Assembly (NCBI RefSeq): GCF_029889845.1
Contig: NZ_JARANV010000001.1
Coordinates: 343,009 to 407,008, forward strand
Direction of reading: 5' to 3'
Length of the DNA stretch: 64,000 bases
From: Halomonas sp. 25-S5
GTDB taxonomy: Bacteria > Pseudomonadota > Gammaproteobacteria > Pseudomonadales > Halomonadaceae
The position numbers were made by a program, and so were the translations under genes. Below are positions 18,483 to 29,039 of this stretch, one piece after another (the stretch's first letter is position 1; every line of letters starts with the position of its first letter). Below the pieces are notes generated by a model. It did not search any database, was not told the origin of the DNA, and saw only the letters and a list, made by a program, of their open reading frames with translations.

Positions 18483-19385
18483 ATGACCTCATTGACCCAT
18501 CTCCAACGGCTCGAGGCCGAGAGCATCCAGATCATGCGCGAGGTGGTCGCGGAGACCGAGAATCCGGTGATGCTCTACTCCGTCGGCAAGGACAGCGCGG
18601 TGATGCTGCACCTGGCGCGCAAGGCCTTCGCGCCCTCCCCGCCGCCCTTCCCGTTGATGCACGTGGATACGCGCTGGAAGTTCCGCGCCATGTACGAGTT
18701 CCGCGACCGCATGGCCGAGGAGATCGGTATGGACCTGATCGTGCACATCAATCCCGAGGGCGTCGAGAAGGACATCAACCCCTTCACCCACGGCTCGGCG
18801 ATCCATACCGACGTGATGAAGACCGAGGGCCTCAAGCAGGCGCTGGACAAGTACGGCTTCGACGCTGCTTTTGGCGGGGCGCGTCGCGACGAGGAGAAGT
18901 CCCGCGCCAAGGAGCGCATCTTCTCCTTCCGCACCGCTCAGCACCGCTGGGACCCGAAGAACCAGCGCCCCGAGCTGTGGAAGCTCTACAACACGCGCAA
19001 GCACAAGGGCGAGTCGATCCGCGTCTTCCCGCTCTCCAACTGGACCGAGCTGGATATCTGGCAGTATATCTACTTGCAGAACATCCCCATCGTGCCCCTC
19101 TACTACTCAGCCGAGCGCCCGGTGGTGGAGCGTGACGGCGCCTTGATCATGGTCGACGACGAGCGCATGCCGCTGGAGCCCGGCGAGGTGCCGATGATGC
19201 GCAAGGTACGCTTCCGCACCCTGGGCTGCTACCCGCTGACCGGCGCCATCGAATCCGAGGCCGACACCCTGCCGGCAATCATCCAGGAGATGCTGCTGAC
19301 CAACACCTCCGAGCGCCAGGGCCGGGTGATCGACCATGACAGCGCCGCGTCGATGGAGAAGAAAAAGCAAGAGGGGTACTTCTAA
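18483..19385 (+). CDS. cysD: Sulfate adenylyltransferase subunit 2
   Basis: A 300-residue PP-loop ATP pyrophosphatase that makes APS from sulfate and ATP, driven by the GTPase CysN. The PP-loop is [20 protein letters not shown] (from about residue 29). Family landmarks [20 protein letters not shown] and [17 protein letters not shown] are present, with the usual C-terminal [20 protein letters not shown]. Full length. It is separated from cysN by an unusual 588-bp insert containing repeats and another gene, whereas cysD and cysN normally abut. Confidence 0.97.
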   Translation: MTSLTHLQRLEAESIQIMREVVAETENPVMLYSVGKDSAVMLHLARKAFAPSPPPFPLMHVDTRWKFRAMYEFRDRMAEEIGMDLIVHINPEGVEKDINPFTHGSAIHTDVMKTEGLKQALDKYGFDAAFGGARRDEEKSRAKERIFSFRTAQHRWDPKNQRPELWKLYNTRKHKGESIRVFPLSNWTELDIWQYIYLQNIPIVPLYYSAERPVVERDGALIMVDDERMPLEPGEVPMMRKVRFRTLGCYPLTGAIESEADTLPAIIQEMLLTNTSERQGRVIDHDSAASMEKKKQEGYF

Positions 19386-19507
19386 CGCGCCTCCGGCGCG
19401 TTAGAAAGCTGGAAGCTGGAAGAGCGGCGCTGCGCGCCTGGAAGCTGGAAGTCCCCGGCTTCGCCGGGAGCTAGAAGCCTGAAGCTGAAAGCTGGAAGAA
19501 AACCCCA
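19384..19507. repeat. Left arm of the repeat element between cysD and cysN
   Basis: A stem AACGCGCC/GGCGCGTT directly overlaps the cysD stop. Then AAGCTGGAAG-type words recur at about 19406, 19440, 19480 and 19490, separated by small GC hairpins (GCGGCGCTGCGCGCC, CCCCGGCTTCGCCGGG). It ends AAGCTGGAAGAAAACCCCA (19489-19507), which is complementary to the right arm at 19924. Confidence 0.85.
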
Positions 19508-19558
19508 GTGGCTCTTGGCCTACTCTTGAAAAGTGGTCAGAGAATGGAGGAACTGGGG

Positions 19559-19903
19559 ATGGATTTCGAGAAGCTACAGGTGTGGAAGCGTTCGGCCAGG
19601 CTGTCGGCAGAGCTCTACAAGGCGATGCGGGATCTTCGAGACTTCGGTTTCAAGGATCAGATTACGCGCTCCGGGCTTTCGGTACCCAGCAATATCGCGG
19701 AAGGCATGACCCGTGGAACGCCTAAGGACAAGCGGCACTTTCTGCTGATTGCCAAGGGGTCATGCGCCGAGCTGAGAACACAGATCTACATCGGCATCGA
19801 CATCGGCTACATCGACAAGGCCTGCGGATGCCGTTGGATACAGGAAACACGCGAGATTGCCGCCATGCTCTCCGGGTTGATCGGCAAGCTCACTAACGAA
19901 TGA
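19559..19903 (+). CDS. Four-helix-bundle protein (23S rRNA IVS / S23 family) inside the cys operon
   Basis: A 114-residue helical protein starting [20 protein letters not shown]. Signature segments are [19 protein letters not shown] followed by IAEGM, and [20 protein letters not shown]; both are hallmarks of the family first seen in intervening sequences of bacterial 23S rRNA genes and related to diversity-generating retroelement Avd proteins. GGAGG eight bases upstream fixes ATG 19559 rather than the two earlier in-frame starts. The gene lies between inverted AAGCTGGAAG repeats within cysD-cysN, so the whole unit looks like an inserted cassette. Molecular function is unknown; family members bind nucleic acid or RT partners in known cases. 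Confidence 0.88.
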   Translation: MDFEKLQVWKRSARLSAELYKAMRDLRDFGFKDQITRSGLSVPSNIAEGMTRGTPKDKRHFLLIAKGSCAELRTQIYIGIDIGYIDKACGCRWIQETREIAAMLSGLIGKLTNE

Positions 19904-19923
19904 ATCTGCTGTGCGGCTGGGGT

Positions 19924-19961
19924 TGGGGTTTCTTCCAGCTTCAAGCTTCCAGCTTCAAGCT
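19924..19961. repeat. Right arm of the repeat element between cysD and cysN
   Basis: GGGGTTTCTTCCAGCTTCAA followed by GCTTCCAGCTTCAAGC. It is the reverse complement of the left-arm end with one base of length difference, so the transcript could fold into a long stem enclosing the four-helix-bundle gene. It ends 12 bp before the cysNC start, next to the AAAGGG ribosome-binding site. Confidence 0.85.
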
Positions 19962-19973
19962 AAAGGGTTTGTC

Positions 19974-21878
19974 ATGGCACACGCCTCACCGCTGATCTCG
20001 GAAAACATCGAGACGTATCTGAAAGAGCACGAGAGAAAAGGCCTGCTGCGCTTCATTACCTGCGGCAGCGTCGACGACGGCAAGAGCACGCTGATCGGTC
20101 GGCTGCTGTTCGAGTCCAAGCTGCTGTTCGAGGACCAGCTGGCCGCCATCGAGGCGGATTCGAAGAAGTATGGCACCCAGGGCAGCGAGATGGACTTCGC
20201 GCTGCTGGTCGATGGCCTGGCCGCCGAGCGCGAGCAGGGCATCACCATCGACGTGGCCTACCGCTTCTTCTCCACGGACAAGCGCAAGTTCATCGTCGCG
20301 GATACCCCCGGCCACGAGCAGTACACCCGCAACATGGTGACCGGCGCCTCCAATGCCGACGCCGCCATCCTGATGGTCGACGCCCGTCACGGCATCCTCA
20401 CCCAGACGCGTCGCCACAGCTTTTTGATGTCGCTGATCGGCATGCGCCAGGTAGTGGTGGCGATCAACAAGATGGACCTGGTGGACTACTCGAAGGAACG
20501 CTTCGAGGAGATCGTCGAGGAATACCGGGCCTTCGCCAAGCAACTGGGGCTCGAGTCGATCACCTTCATCCCGATGTCGGCGCTCAAGGGCGACAACGTC
20601 ATCGAGCATGGCCACCACATGCCCTGGTACCACGGCCCCACCCTGATGGCCTACCTGGAGACGGTGGAAGTCGACGACCAGCGCCTGCAGCGTGACCCCT
20701 TCCGCCTGCCGGTGCAGTGGGTCAACCGCCCCAACCTGGATTTCCGCGGTTTCACCGGCATGGTGACCAGCGGCACGGTCAAGCCCGGCGACGCCATACG
20801 CGTGCAGCCCTCCGGCAAGACCAGCACGGTGTCGCGGATCTATACCTTCGACGGCGACCTCGACGAGGCGGTGGCCGGCCAGTCCATCACCCTGCTGCTG
20901 GACGACGAGATCGACATCTCCCGGGGCGACATCATCTCCGGCGTCGAACAGCCGAGCCAGACCGCCGACCAGTTCGAGACTACCCTGGTGTGGATGCACG
21001 AACAGCCGCTGCTCCCCGGCCGCCCCTACCTGATGAAGCTGGGCACCCAGACCGTCTCGGCCACCGTCACCGACATCAAGTACCAGGTGAACGTCAACAC
21101 CCTGGAGCACGCCGCGGCCAAGCAACTGGACTTGAACGGCATCGGCATCTGTACGCTGAGCCTCAACAAGCCCGTCGCCTTCGACCCGTACCAGGAGAGC
21201 CAGGATACCGGCGGCTTCATCCTGATCGACCGCATGACCCACAACACGGTCGGCGCCGGCATGCTGCACTTCGCCCTGCGGCGTAGCCAGAACATCCACA
21301 TGCAACACGTGGATATCGACAAGCAGGCGCGCGCCCTCTCCAAGGCCCAGCAGCCCGCGGTGGTGTGGTTCACCGGCCTTTCCGGCGCCGGCAAGTCGAC
21401 CATCGCCAATCGGGTGGAGAAGAAGCTGCACGCCGCCGGCCAGCACACCTACCTGCTGGATGGCGACAACGTCCGCCACGGCCTCAATCGCGACCTGGGC
21501 TTCACCGACGCCGATCGCGTCGAGAACATCCGCCGCGTGGGCGAGATGGCCAAGCTGATGGTCGATGCCGGGCTGATCGTGCTGACCGCCTTCATCTCGC
21601 CCTTCCGCAGCGAGCGTGATCTGGCTCGCGACCTGGTGGAAGATAATGAATTCATCGAGATCTTCGTCGACACCCCGCTCGAGGTGGCCGAGGAACGCGA
21701 CCCCAAGGGGCTCTACCGCAAGGCACGCCGCGGCGAGCTGAAGAACTTCACCGGCATCGACTCCGCCTACGAGCCGCCGGAGCGCCCGGACCTGCACATC
21801 AAGACCCAGGCGATAAGCACCGACGAGGCTGCCGATGCCATCATCGCGCTGCTGCGGGAACGCCAACTAATAAGCTAG
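19974..21878 (+). CDS. cysNC: Bifunctional sulfate adenylyltransferase subunit 1 / APS kinase
   Basis: A 634-residue fusion. The N-terminal GTPase (residues 1-440) has [20 protein letters not shown], the G3 motif [13 protein letters not shown] and the G4 motif NKMDL; it drives APS synthesis with CysD. The C-terminal APS kinase (about 455-634) has the P-loop [19 protein letters not shown] and [20 protein letters not shown], and phosphorylates APS to PAPS. The fusion makes PAPS directly, which suits sulfotransferases as well as assimilation. No PAPS reductase gene is in the window. The start follows the repeat arm with AAAGGG as ribosome-binding site. Confidence 0.97.
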   Translation: MAHASPLISENIETYLKEHERKGLLRFITCGSVDDGKSTLIGRLLFESKLLFEDQLAAIEADSKKYGTQGSEMDFALLVDGLAAEREQGITIDVAYRFFSTDKRKFIVADTPGHEQYTRNMVTGASNADAAILMVDARHGILTQTRRHSFLMSLIGMRQVVVAINKMDLVDYSKERFEEIVEEYRAFAKQLGLESITFIPMSALKGDNVIEHGHHMPWYHGPTLMAYLETVEVDDQRLQRDPFRLPVQWVNRPNLDFRGFTGMVTSGTVKPGDAIRVQPSGKTSTVSRIYTFDGDLDEAVAGQSITLLLDDEIDISRGDIISGVEQPSQTADQFETTLVWMHEQPLLPGRPYLMKLGTQTVSATVTDIKYQVNVNTLEHAAAKQLDLNGIGICTLSLNKPVAFDPYQESQDTGGFILIDRMTHNTVGAGMLHFALRRSQNIHMQHVDIDKQARALSKAQQPAVVWFTGLSGAGKSTIANRVEKKLHAAGQHTYLLDGDNVRHGLNRDLGFTDADRVENIRRVGEMAKLMVDAGLIVLTAFISPFRSERDLARDLVEDNEFIEIFVDTPLEVAEERDPKGLYRKARRGELKNFTGIDSAYEPPERPDLHIKTQAISTDEAADAIIALLRERQLIS

Positions 21879-22046
21879 AAGCTGGAAGAGCGGCGCTGCG
21901 CGCCTGGAAGCTGGAAGAATGCCGCTTCGCGGCATAAACCTCCAAACCTCAGGGTGTGGGGGTTTCTTCCAGCTTCCAGCTTATGGCTTACAGCTCCGGG
22001 CGGAGCCCGGGTCTTCCAGCTTCAAGCTTCAAGCTTCCAGCTTTTA
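21872..22046. repeat. Inverted-repeat element between cysNC and cysQ (no gene inside)
   Basis: Purine-rich AAGCTGGAAG words fill 21872-21918 and their complements fill 21961-22042. A perfect 15-bp pair, CTGGAAGCTGGAAGA (21904-21918) and its complement (21965-21979), encloses the hairpin ATGCCGCTTCGCGGCAT and a GGGTGTGGGGG/CCTCC segment. A second pyrimidine-rich block follows around a CCGGGCGGAGCCCGG hairpin. Same building blocks as the cysD-cysN element, including a shared GAGCGGCGCTGCGCGCCTGG segment. Confidence 0.85.
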
Positions 22047-22068
22047 AACCTGATAAGGAACTCAACAG

Positions 22069-22851
<783 letters not shown>

Positions 22852-22869
22852 CCCACCCATAGACAGCAA

Positions 22870-22895
22870 GAGACCCGGCGCTTAGGCCGGGTCTC
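22870..22895. terminator. Bidirectional hairpin terminator between cysQ and WbpM/CapD copy 2
   Basis: A perfect 10-bp stem GAGACCCGGC / GCCGGGTCTC with a 6-nt loop between two convergent genes. On the plus strand it is followed by ATTTAGT, on the minus strand by TTGCTGTC. Nearly identical to the hairpin at 13360-13385. Confidence 0.8.
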
Positions 22896-22921
22896 ATTTA
22901 GTAAAGGGCGCGATTTGCGCG

Positions 22922-24904
22922 TCACACGCTGCCGAGCTTGAGCGGCCCTGCGCTGACCGGCACCACCTTGCCCTTCGGCTTGCCGGGAAGGAGCAAATCG
23001 CAAGGCTCTCCGCTATGGGCGAACCCGCTCACCCCCCGCTTGAGGTTCTCACAGGCATGGTGGCTGTCCATACGCTGCTCGGCCTGTTGAAAAGCCTCCA
23101 ACAGCTCCTGCAGGGTTGCTTCCGGCAACAGCTCTTCACGAGCGCGCATGATCTTGGGATGTGAGGTACCGACCACGTTATCCCCGATCAACAGCTCCTC
23201 ATACAACTTCTCGCCGGGACGCAGGCCCGAGAAGGTGATCTCTATCGCACCATCGGGATTGGCCTCGTCCTTCACCTCCAGGCCGGTCAGCTGAATCATG
23301 CGTCGCGCCAGGTCGAAGATCCGCACCGGCTCGCCCATATCGAGCACGAAGACGTCCCCACCCTGCGCCATGGAACCGGCCTGGATGACCAGCAGCGCCG
23401 CCTCGGGGATGGTCATGAAGTAGCGGGTGATCTCGGGGTGCGTGACCGTGACCGGACCGCCCCGGGCAATCTGGCGCCGGAACAGAGGCACCACCGAGCC
23501 GCTGGAGCCCAATACGTTGCCGAAACGCACCATGGAAAAGGTAGTGCGGTGCCCCTTCTCGGTGCCATAGCGGGTGGCCAGATCCTGGAGTACCAACTCG
23601 GCCATGCGCTTGGTCGCCCCCATCACATTGGTGGGGCGCACTGCCTTATCGGTAGAGATCAGCACACAGCGCTGGACCCCAAGCCGAGCCGCACTCTCGG
23701 CCACTACCCGCGTGCCGTGAATATTGTTACGCACGCCCTCCAGCACATTGTTCTCCACGATGGGCACGTGCTTGTAAGCCGCGGCGTGGTAGACGGTATT
23801 CACACCGAAACGGCGCAACGAGGCCTCCACGCGCGTCCGGTCGCATACGCTGCCCAGCAAGGGGTAGATGGGAAACGTTGCGCCCATCTCCTGCTTCAGC
23901 GCCTCGAGTTCCTGATCGATGGCGTAGAGGCCGTATTCGCTGACCTCGTAGAGCACCAGGGCCCGGGGAGCGCCTTTCATCACCTGGCGACACATCTCAC
24001 TGCCGATGGAACCTCCGGCCCCTGTCACCATCACCACCTGATCACGGATGCTGGCATCCAGGAGCTCTGCGCGTGGCGGCACGGGATCACGACCCAGCAG
24101 GTCTTCAAGTTCCACCTCACGAAGCTGCTCCAGGCTAGCCTCACCGGAGACGATCTCAGGCATGGAAGGCACCGTCTGCACGTGAACCGGTAGATCGGCC
24201 AGCTTGTCGAGCGCCTGCTTGCGCTGTGCCTTGCTGGCGTTGGGCATCGCGAGCAGCACGCGCCGGATATCGAGCCGCTCCACCATCTGCCCTGCCTGCC
24301 CCGGGCAGTCGACCTTGACACCCTTGATGATGCTGCCCCACAGCGCCGGATCATCATCCAGAAAGGCCGCGACATAGAACTCTCGACCATTGCCCAGCGC
24401 CATGGCCAGCTGCGCGCCGGCGCCCCCGGCGCCGTAGATGGCCACCGCCTGCTTCTCGGTAAAATGGCGGATCAGCCACTGGTAGTAGCTACGCACCAGC
24501 AAGCGCGTACCGCCCACGTAGACCAGGGTGACCAGCGCGAAGTTGACCGGAACCGAACGGGGGAAGTCCTGCCACTGATAGAAGAAGGCCGCCGCCCACA
24601 TCATCAGCGCCAGCAACACCGATCCTTTGACCACGGCCCACAAGGCCTGGGGCCCCATGAAGCGCACCACCGCCCGATAGAGCCCCAGCCGCGCGAAGGT
24701 GAATACCCCTACCGCCGGCACCACCAGGAACAGCCACCAGTAGGGCTCGATGAAGCGAGCGGGCCACCACTCGGCCAACCGCAGCGCATAGGCCGACCAG
24801 AGGGCCAGCGGTAGCGCTACCATATCCGTGACCACCATGATCAAGCGTTTGCGTGCTCGGCTCATGGTGGTCACGCACTTGTGCATCCTGTCGGATCGGG
24901 TCAT
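22922..24904 (-). CDS. WbpM/CapD-type nucleotide-sugar 4,6-dehydratase, copy 2
   Basis: A 660-residue paralogue of the protein at 13414-15396, with the same four N-terminal helices, the same two Rossmann motifs (AIYGAGGAGAQLAMALGNG and VVMVTGAGGSIGSEMCRQVM) and the same catalytic region STDKAVRPTNVMGATKRMAE. The start ATG 24904 has an AAGGATG ribosome-binding site; upstream in-frame ATGs fall in the flippase gene. It is the last gene of the long minus-strand polysaccharide operon. With the DegT aminotransferase and PglC-like transferase upstream it could begin a bacillosamine-type or other 2,6-dideoxy amino sugar. Confidence 0.9.
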   Translation of the reverse strand: MTRSDRMHKCVTTMSRARKRLIMVVTDMVALPLALWSAYALRLAEWWPARFIEPYWWLFLVVPAVGVFTFARLGLYRAVVRFMGPQALWAVVKGSVLLALMMWAAAFFYQWQDFPRSVPVNFALVTLVYVGGTRLLVRSYYQWLIRHFTEKQAVAIYGAGGAGAQLAMALGNGREFYVAAFLDDDPALWGSIIKGVKVDCPGQAGQMVERLDIRRVLLAMPNASKAQRKQALDKLADLPVHVQTVPSMPEIVSGEASLEQLREVELEDLLGRDPVPPRAELLDASIRDQVVMVTGAGGSIGSEMCRQVMKGAPRALVLYEVSEYGLYAIDQELEALKQEMGATFPIYPLLGSVCDRTRVEASLRRFGVNTVYHAAAYKHVPIVENNVLEGVRNNIHGTRVVAESAARLGVQRCVLISTDKAVRPTNVMGATKRMAELVLQDLATRYGTEKGHRTTFSMVRFGNVLGSSGSVVPLFRRQIARGGPVTVTHPEITRYFMTIPEAALLVIQAGSMAQGGDVFVLDMGEPVRIFDLARRMIQLTGLEVKDEANPDGAIEITFSGLRPGEKLYEELLIGDNVVGTSHPKIMRAREELLPEATLQELLEAFQQAEQRMDSHHACENLKRGVSGFAHSGEPCDLLLPGKPKGKVVPVSAGPLKLGSV

Positions 24905-24926
24905 CGAAACATCCTTACCATACACT

Positions 24927-26279
24927 TCATCGAGAAAGCGGCTGGATACCAGCAAGTCGCAACACGTTGGGCGTTGGCAGCATCCAGATGCCAAGACGTC
25001 GCCAAACGAAGAACAGCGCAACGAGGTTCTGTACCACCAGTACAAACGCAAGCGCCAGTGCTGCCCCCATGGGCCCCAAAGCCGGTATCAACACGAGGAA
25101 CAGGCCAAGCCCTACCGCATTACAAATCAATGCAACATTGCGCATCAAAGTTTCATGCCCCGTCATGTTGAGCAAGAAGCCCACAGAGCCTGTGCCCACA
25201 TTGATGAGCTGAGCCAAGGCGATCACGCGCAACAAAGTCACCGCTTCGGAGAACTCTGCCCCAAAAAGCGATAACACCCACTCCGGCACAACCAGACAAA
25301 TAAACAGTAACGGAGACGCTACTACCACACCCAAGAGAGCGCCCTGTCGCGCCAAGCGGCCCATTTCAATATCTTTACCCTCACGATAGAGGCTCGCGAA
25401 GCGTGGAGGAATTACCGCATTGAGCACTATGAGAATAAAGCTGATCAACATGGCGGCCTGCTGAGCCGTCTTGAAGTGGCCCAGCTCTGCGCTACTTAAT
25501 AACCAGCCCGCCACCATTATTCCGAGCACCGTCTGCATGAAGCTCGCCAGGCTCATCACGAAAAAAGCCTGTGAGGTTGCGGTAAACTGGTATCGATCAA
25601 CCATCACTGCGTCAGACCATTCCCCGCTTCTGCGTCGTTGCCGGTGCCAGCGCCACAGCTGCCAACAACCTTGCAGCAGCACTCCCCAAGCCGCTGCCGC
25701 ATAGGCCCAGCCGATAGCAGCCATCTGGGGCTCGCTTACCAGTTCCCTCCACCCCCAGAGCAATACTGCAGCCATTAGTGCGACCGAGCCATTCTCCAGC
25801 AGGCATGCAGTTGCCGGCATGCGAACCCCCTTGAAAAACCCCGACAACAGGAATCCCAAGGTAAATGCTGGAGCGGCCACGGCCATTCCCACCAGCACAT
25901 CACCCAGCCCCCCAGCCTCGAATACTTCTACTAGCACACTTCTCATCAAGAACATGAGAACTGAGGCCATTAGGCTTAAAAGCACCGCCCTGCGGCAAGC
26001 CCAAAACAGGTAAGTCATGGCATGTGGAGAGCGGATATCCTGACCCACGTACCGCATCAAGGCGTTATCCATACCGTATCGGGACAACAGGCCGATACCC
26101 AGGATGATGCTATGTGCCAGAGCATAAATACCGACCCCGGTGGGGCCGAAGGTGCGGCCAAGTACCATCACCAAAAATAATGCCCCCAGTGCCGCGATGC
26201 CACGGGCTACGAAGGTCCTGGCCAGAGTTAATACCATCTCTCCCTTGAGGCGGGTCAGCAACTTCCTTTTCAGAGGCAT
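24927..26279 (-). CDS. Wzx-type oligosaccharide flippase
   Basis: A 450-residue polytopic membrane protein with about 12-14 helices, in the MATE/MOP superfamily polysaccharide-transporter group. The opening KGEMVLTLARTFVARGIAAL and the GPTGVGIYALAHSIILGIGL segment are typical. It would flip undecaprenyl-linked repeat units to the periplasm. A TTG nine bases upstream overlaps the stop of the aminotransferase gene; ATG 26279 is chosen, though TTG 26288 remains possible. GC is somewhat lower than in the dehydratase next to it. A second, unrelated-looking flippase lies at 36285-37583. Confidence 0.85.
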   Translation of the reverse strand: MPLKRKLLTRLKGEMVLTLARTFVARGIAALGALFLVMVLGRTFGPTGVGIYALAHSIILGIGLLSRYGMDNALMRYVGQDIRSPHAMTYLFWACRRAVLLSLMASVLMFLMRSVLVEVFEAGGLGDVLVGMAVAAPAFTLGFLLSGFFKGVRMPATACLLENGSVALMAAVLLWGWRELVSEPQMAAIGWAYAAAAWGVLLQGCWQLWRWHRQRRRSGEWSDAVMVDRYQFTATSQAFFVMSLASFMQTVLGIMVAGWLLSSAELGHFKTAQQAAMLISFILIVLNAVIPPRFASLYREGKDIEMGRLARQGALLGVVVASPLLFICLVVPEWVLSLFGAEFSEAVTLLRVIALAQLINVGTGSVGFLLNMTGHETLMRNVALICNAVGLGLFLVLIPALGPMGAALALAFVLVVQNLVALFFVWRRLGIWMLPTPNVLRLAGIQPLSR

Positions 26280-26284
26280 GCTAT

Positions 26285-27474
26285 TCAACTCGATGCAGCG
26301 AGATGCATGACCCCACGCAATACGTGGCAGGTCTTGTCAACCTCAACCGCAGTCAGCGTAGGGTGGCACAGGAACATCAAGCTGGTATCGTTCAGCTCGC
26401 GTACCACAGGCAGAGGCCGCTGGGGCCGCCAGCCGGTGCCGGCGAAGGCCTTCTCACGATAGACCTCGGAACAGGAACCGGAGAAACACGGCACACCACG
26501 CTTGACCATCTCGCCGATGATACGGTCACGATCCCATCCATCGTTCAACTTCTCGGGCTCCGTGAACAAATAGCATTTGTAAGCCGCATGTTCGATATGA
26601 TCGGGAACCTCTGGCACCCGCAAACCAGGGCATTCACTGGCGGCCTGCCAGATTTTGCCGGCATTGGCCTGACGCGCAGCCTTCCATTCAGGCATGCGAC
26701 TCAACTGGATCCGCCCGATCGCCGCCTGCATCTCGGTCAGACGCCAGTTGGTGCCGAAGCTCTCGTGCAGCCAGCGGAACCCGGGCGGGTGCTCGCGCTC
26801 GTAGACCGCTTCCCAGCTCTTGCCATGGTCCTTGAAAGCCCACATCCTGCGCCACAGGGCCTCATCGCTGGTGGTTACCATGCCGCCTTCCCCGCCGGTG
26901 GTCATGATCTTGTCCTGGCAGAAGGACCAGGCCCCCACATGGCCGATGCTGCCGACACTACGCCCCTTGTAGGTGGCACCATGTGCCTGGGCGCAATCCT
27001 CGATCACATAGATGCCGTGGCGCTCGGCCACCTCCATCAGCGCATCCATCTCGCAGGGCCAGCCCGCCAGGTGCACGGCGATGATCGCCTTGGTACGCGG
27101 GGTAACCCTGCGCTCCACGTCGCCACGCCAAATGTTCTGGGAGTTGCGGTCCACATCAGCAAATACCGGAACGGCCCCAGCCGTCACCACGGAGGAGGCC
27201 GACGCCAGGAAGGTACGAGAGGTGACGATGACCTCGTCCTGAACGCCATCATGGGTGCCAATTCCGAGGCCCTTCAGGGCCAGGTCTAGCGCCACGGTGC
27301 CGTTAGCAACGGCAATGGCATGCTGAGTACCGGCAAAGCAAGCGAACTCGCGCTCGAACTCGCGCCCTTCCTGACCCGTCCAGTAGTTCACCTTGTTCGA
27401 AAGCAGCACGCGCTGCACCGCCTCGGCCTCCTCTTGGGTGAAAGAGGGCCAGGGGGAGAAGGGACCGTTCAGCA

Positions 27475-27475
<1 letters not shown>
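26285..27475 (-). CDS. DegT/DnrJ/EryC1/StrS-family sugar aminotransferase
   Basis: A 396-residue PLP enzyme. It starts SPWPSFTQEEAEAVQRVLLS, has VIEDCAQAHGATYKGRSVG (PLP-ring Asp) and the Schiff-base lysine in WSFCQDKIMTTGGEGGMV. Such enzymes add an amino group to 4-keto or 3-keto nucleotide sugars, here plausibly the 4-keto product of the WbpM/CapD dehydratase two genes downstream. Its ATG overlaps the stop of the sugar transferase gene (TAATG), indicating coupling. The matching acetyltransferase (PglD-type) is not in the window. Confidence 0.9.
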
Positions 27476-28090
<615 letters not shown>

Positions 28091-28110
<20 letters not shown>

Positions 28111-28609
28111 AGAACACCAGAGAAAGTAGAAAGATCCGTTTTTGCTCGCAACGCTTGGGCATGTCATCAAAGACCTGGAATGCTTCTTGGGCTAGTCCAA
28201 CGAGTGCCAGTACATCAGAACGAGAGAAGCGGCGAGAAAGGTCATAGTCCGCCTCATGCCGTGCCTGCTGGAGATCGACGAACGCATTCGAGACTATCAC
28301 AACACGCTCCTCTGGGCCCTCGGGAAGAAGCCTCCCCAGTGGTTGAACTGGAGAGCCAGGATTCCATCGCACCCAAGCCTGACAGGCCTTCTTCATGTCC
28401 GTATGGCCAAGCGCCCGGCCCACCTGCTGGCGCAGCGTGTCCAGCCCTTGCCCTGAAACTACCTCGCGACTTGCCGCATCCACCAGCAAATGAAACAGCG
28501 CGTAGTACGCTGAAGAAACTGCTCGCCTCAGACTGGCTTGCCGGGGGCGTCTCGGTTCGTGAGTCGCAAGCTGCCTCGCTTGATTAAGCAAATCCTTGTG
28601 CAAGGACAC
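28091..28609 (-). CDS. HEPN-domain protein
   Basis: A 172-residue helical protein starting at GTG behind AAGGAG. The HEPN signature is clear at both ends: RRAVSSAYYALFHLLVDAAS (residues 28-47) and LQQARHEADYDLSRRFSRSD. HEPN proteins often act as RNases in toxin-antitoxin and defence modules or as RNA-binding helpers. The gene is 12 bp after a small gene of unknown family, and the pair sits in the middle of the polysaccharide operon where no such genes are expected. Confidence 0.75.
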
Positions 28610-28621
28610 GACCGCTCTCCT

Positions 28622-28909
28622 TCAGACGTCACCTGCTTCCGATTCACGTACTCTGACGTAGGCCCAGAGGCCCGGCACCTCTTTCGAGAGCAGTTTCCGT
28701 ATGCGATGTCGTAACTCTGTAAGAGCGGGCTGCAACTCTTCCTGCGGGGGAAATTCCGGTTCGAGAACAATCCATGCCCAAAGCGCCATGTCACCATCTG
28801 CATCGAGCTCTTCAGTCAGCTCGATACCCTGCACCCAATCCGGCCGCTCCAATCGTTCTAGTTGGTCTTGCAATGCCTCTAGCGAGGGGATATTGATCAC
28901 CTGTGCCAT
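28622..28909 (-). CDS. Small acidic protein paired with the HEPN gene
   Basis: A 95-residue acidic protein with a perfect AGGAGG ribosome-binding site. The middle reads WVQGIELTEELDADGDMALW followed by AWIVLEPEFPPQEELQPALT and a basic helix RHRIRKLLSKE. The pattern of an Asp-rich loop between beta strands is not enough for me to name a family; it is not the usual MNT nucleotidyltransferase partner of HEPN toxins. Position 12 bp ahead of the HEPN gene suggests a co-expressed partner, perhaps the antitoxin (inference). Confidence 0.65.
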   Translation of the reverse strand: MAQVINIPSLEALQDQLERLERPDWVQGIELTEELDADGDMALWAWIVLEPEFPPQEELQPALTELRHRIRKLLSKEVPGLWAYVRVRESEAGDV

Positions 28910-29039
28910 CTTGCCTCCTCATCGCAGCCTGCTTGTGCCACGACTCACATAACCGGTTCCTTAACTTGCCCGGCCCTTTCGCGCTGCGATAGTGAAAATT
29001 ATAGTGCAGCTGGGTTGGCCCACGTCCCAGCCATGAAGA

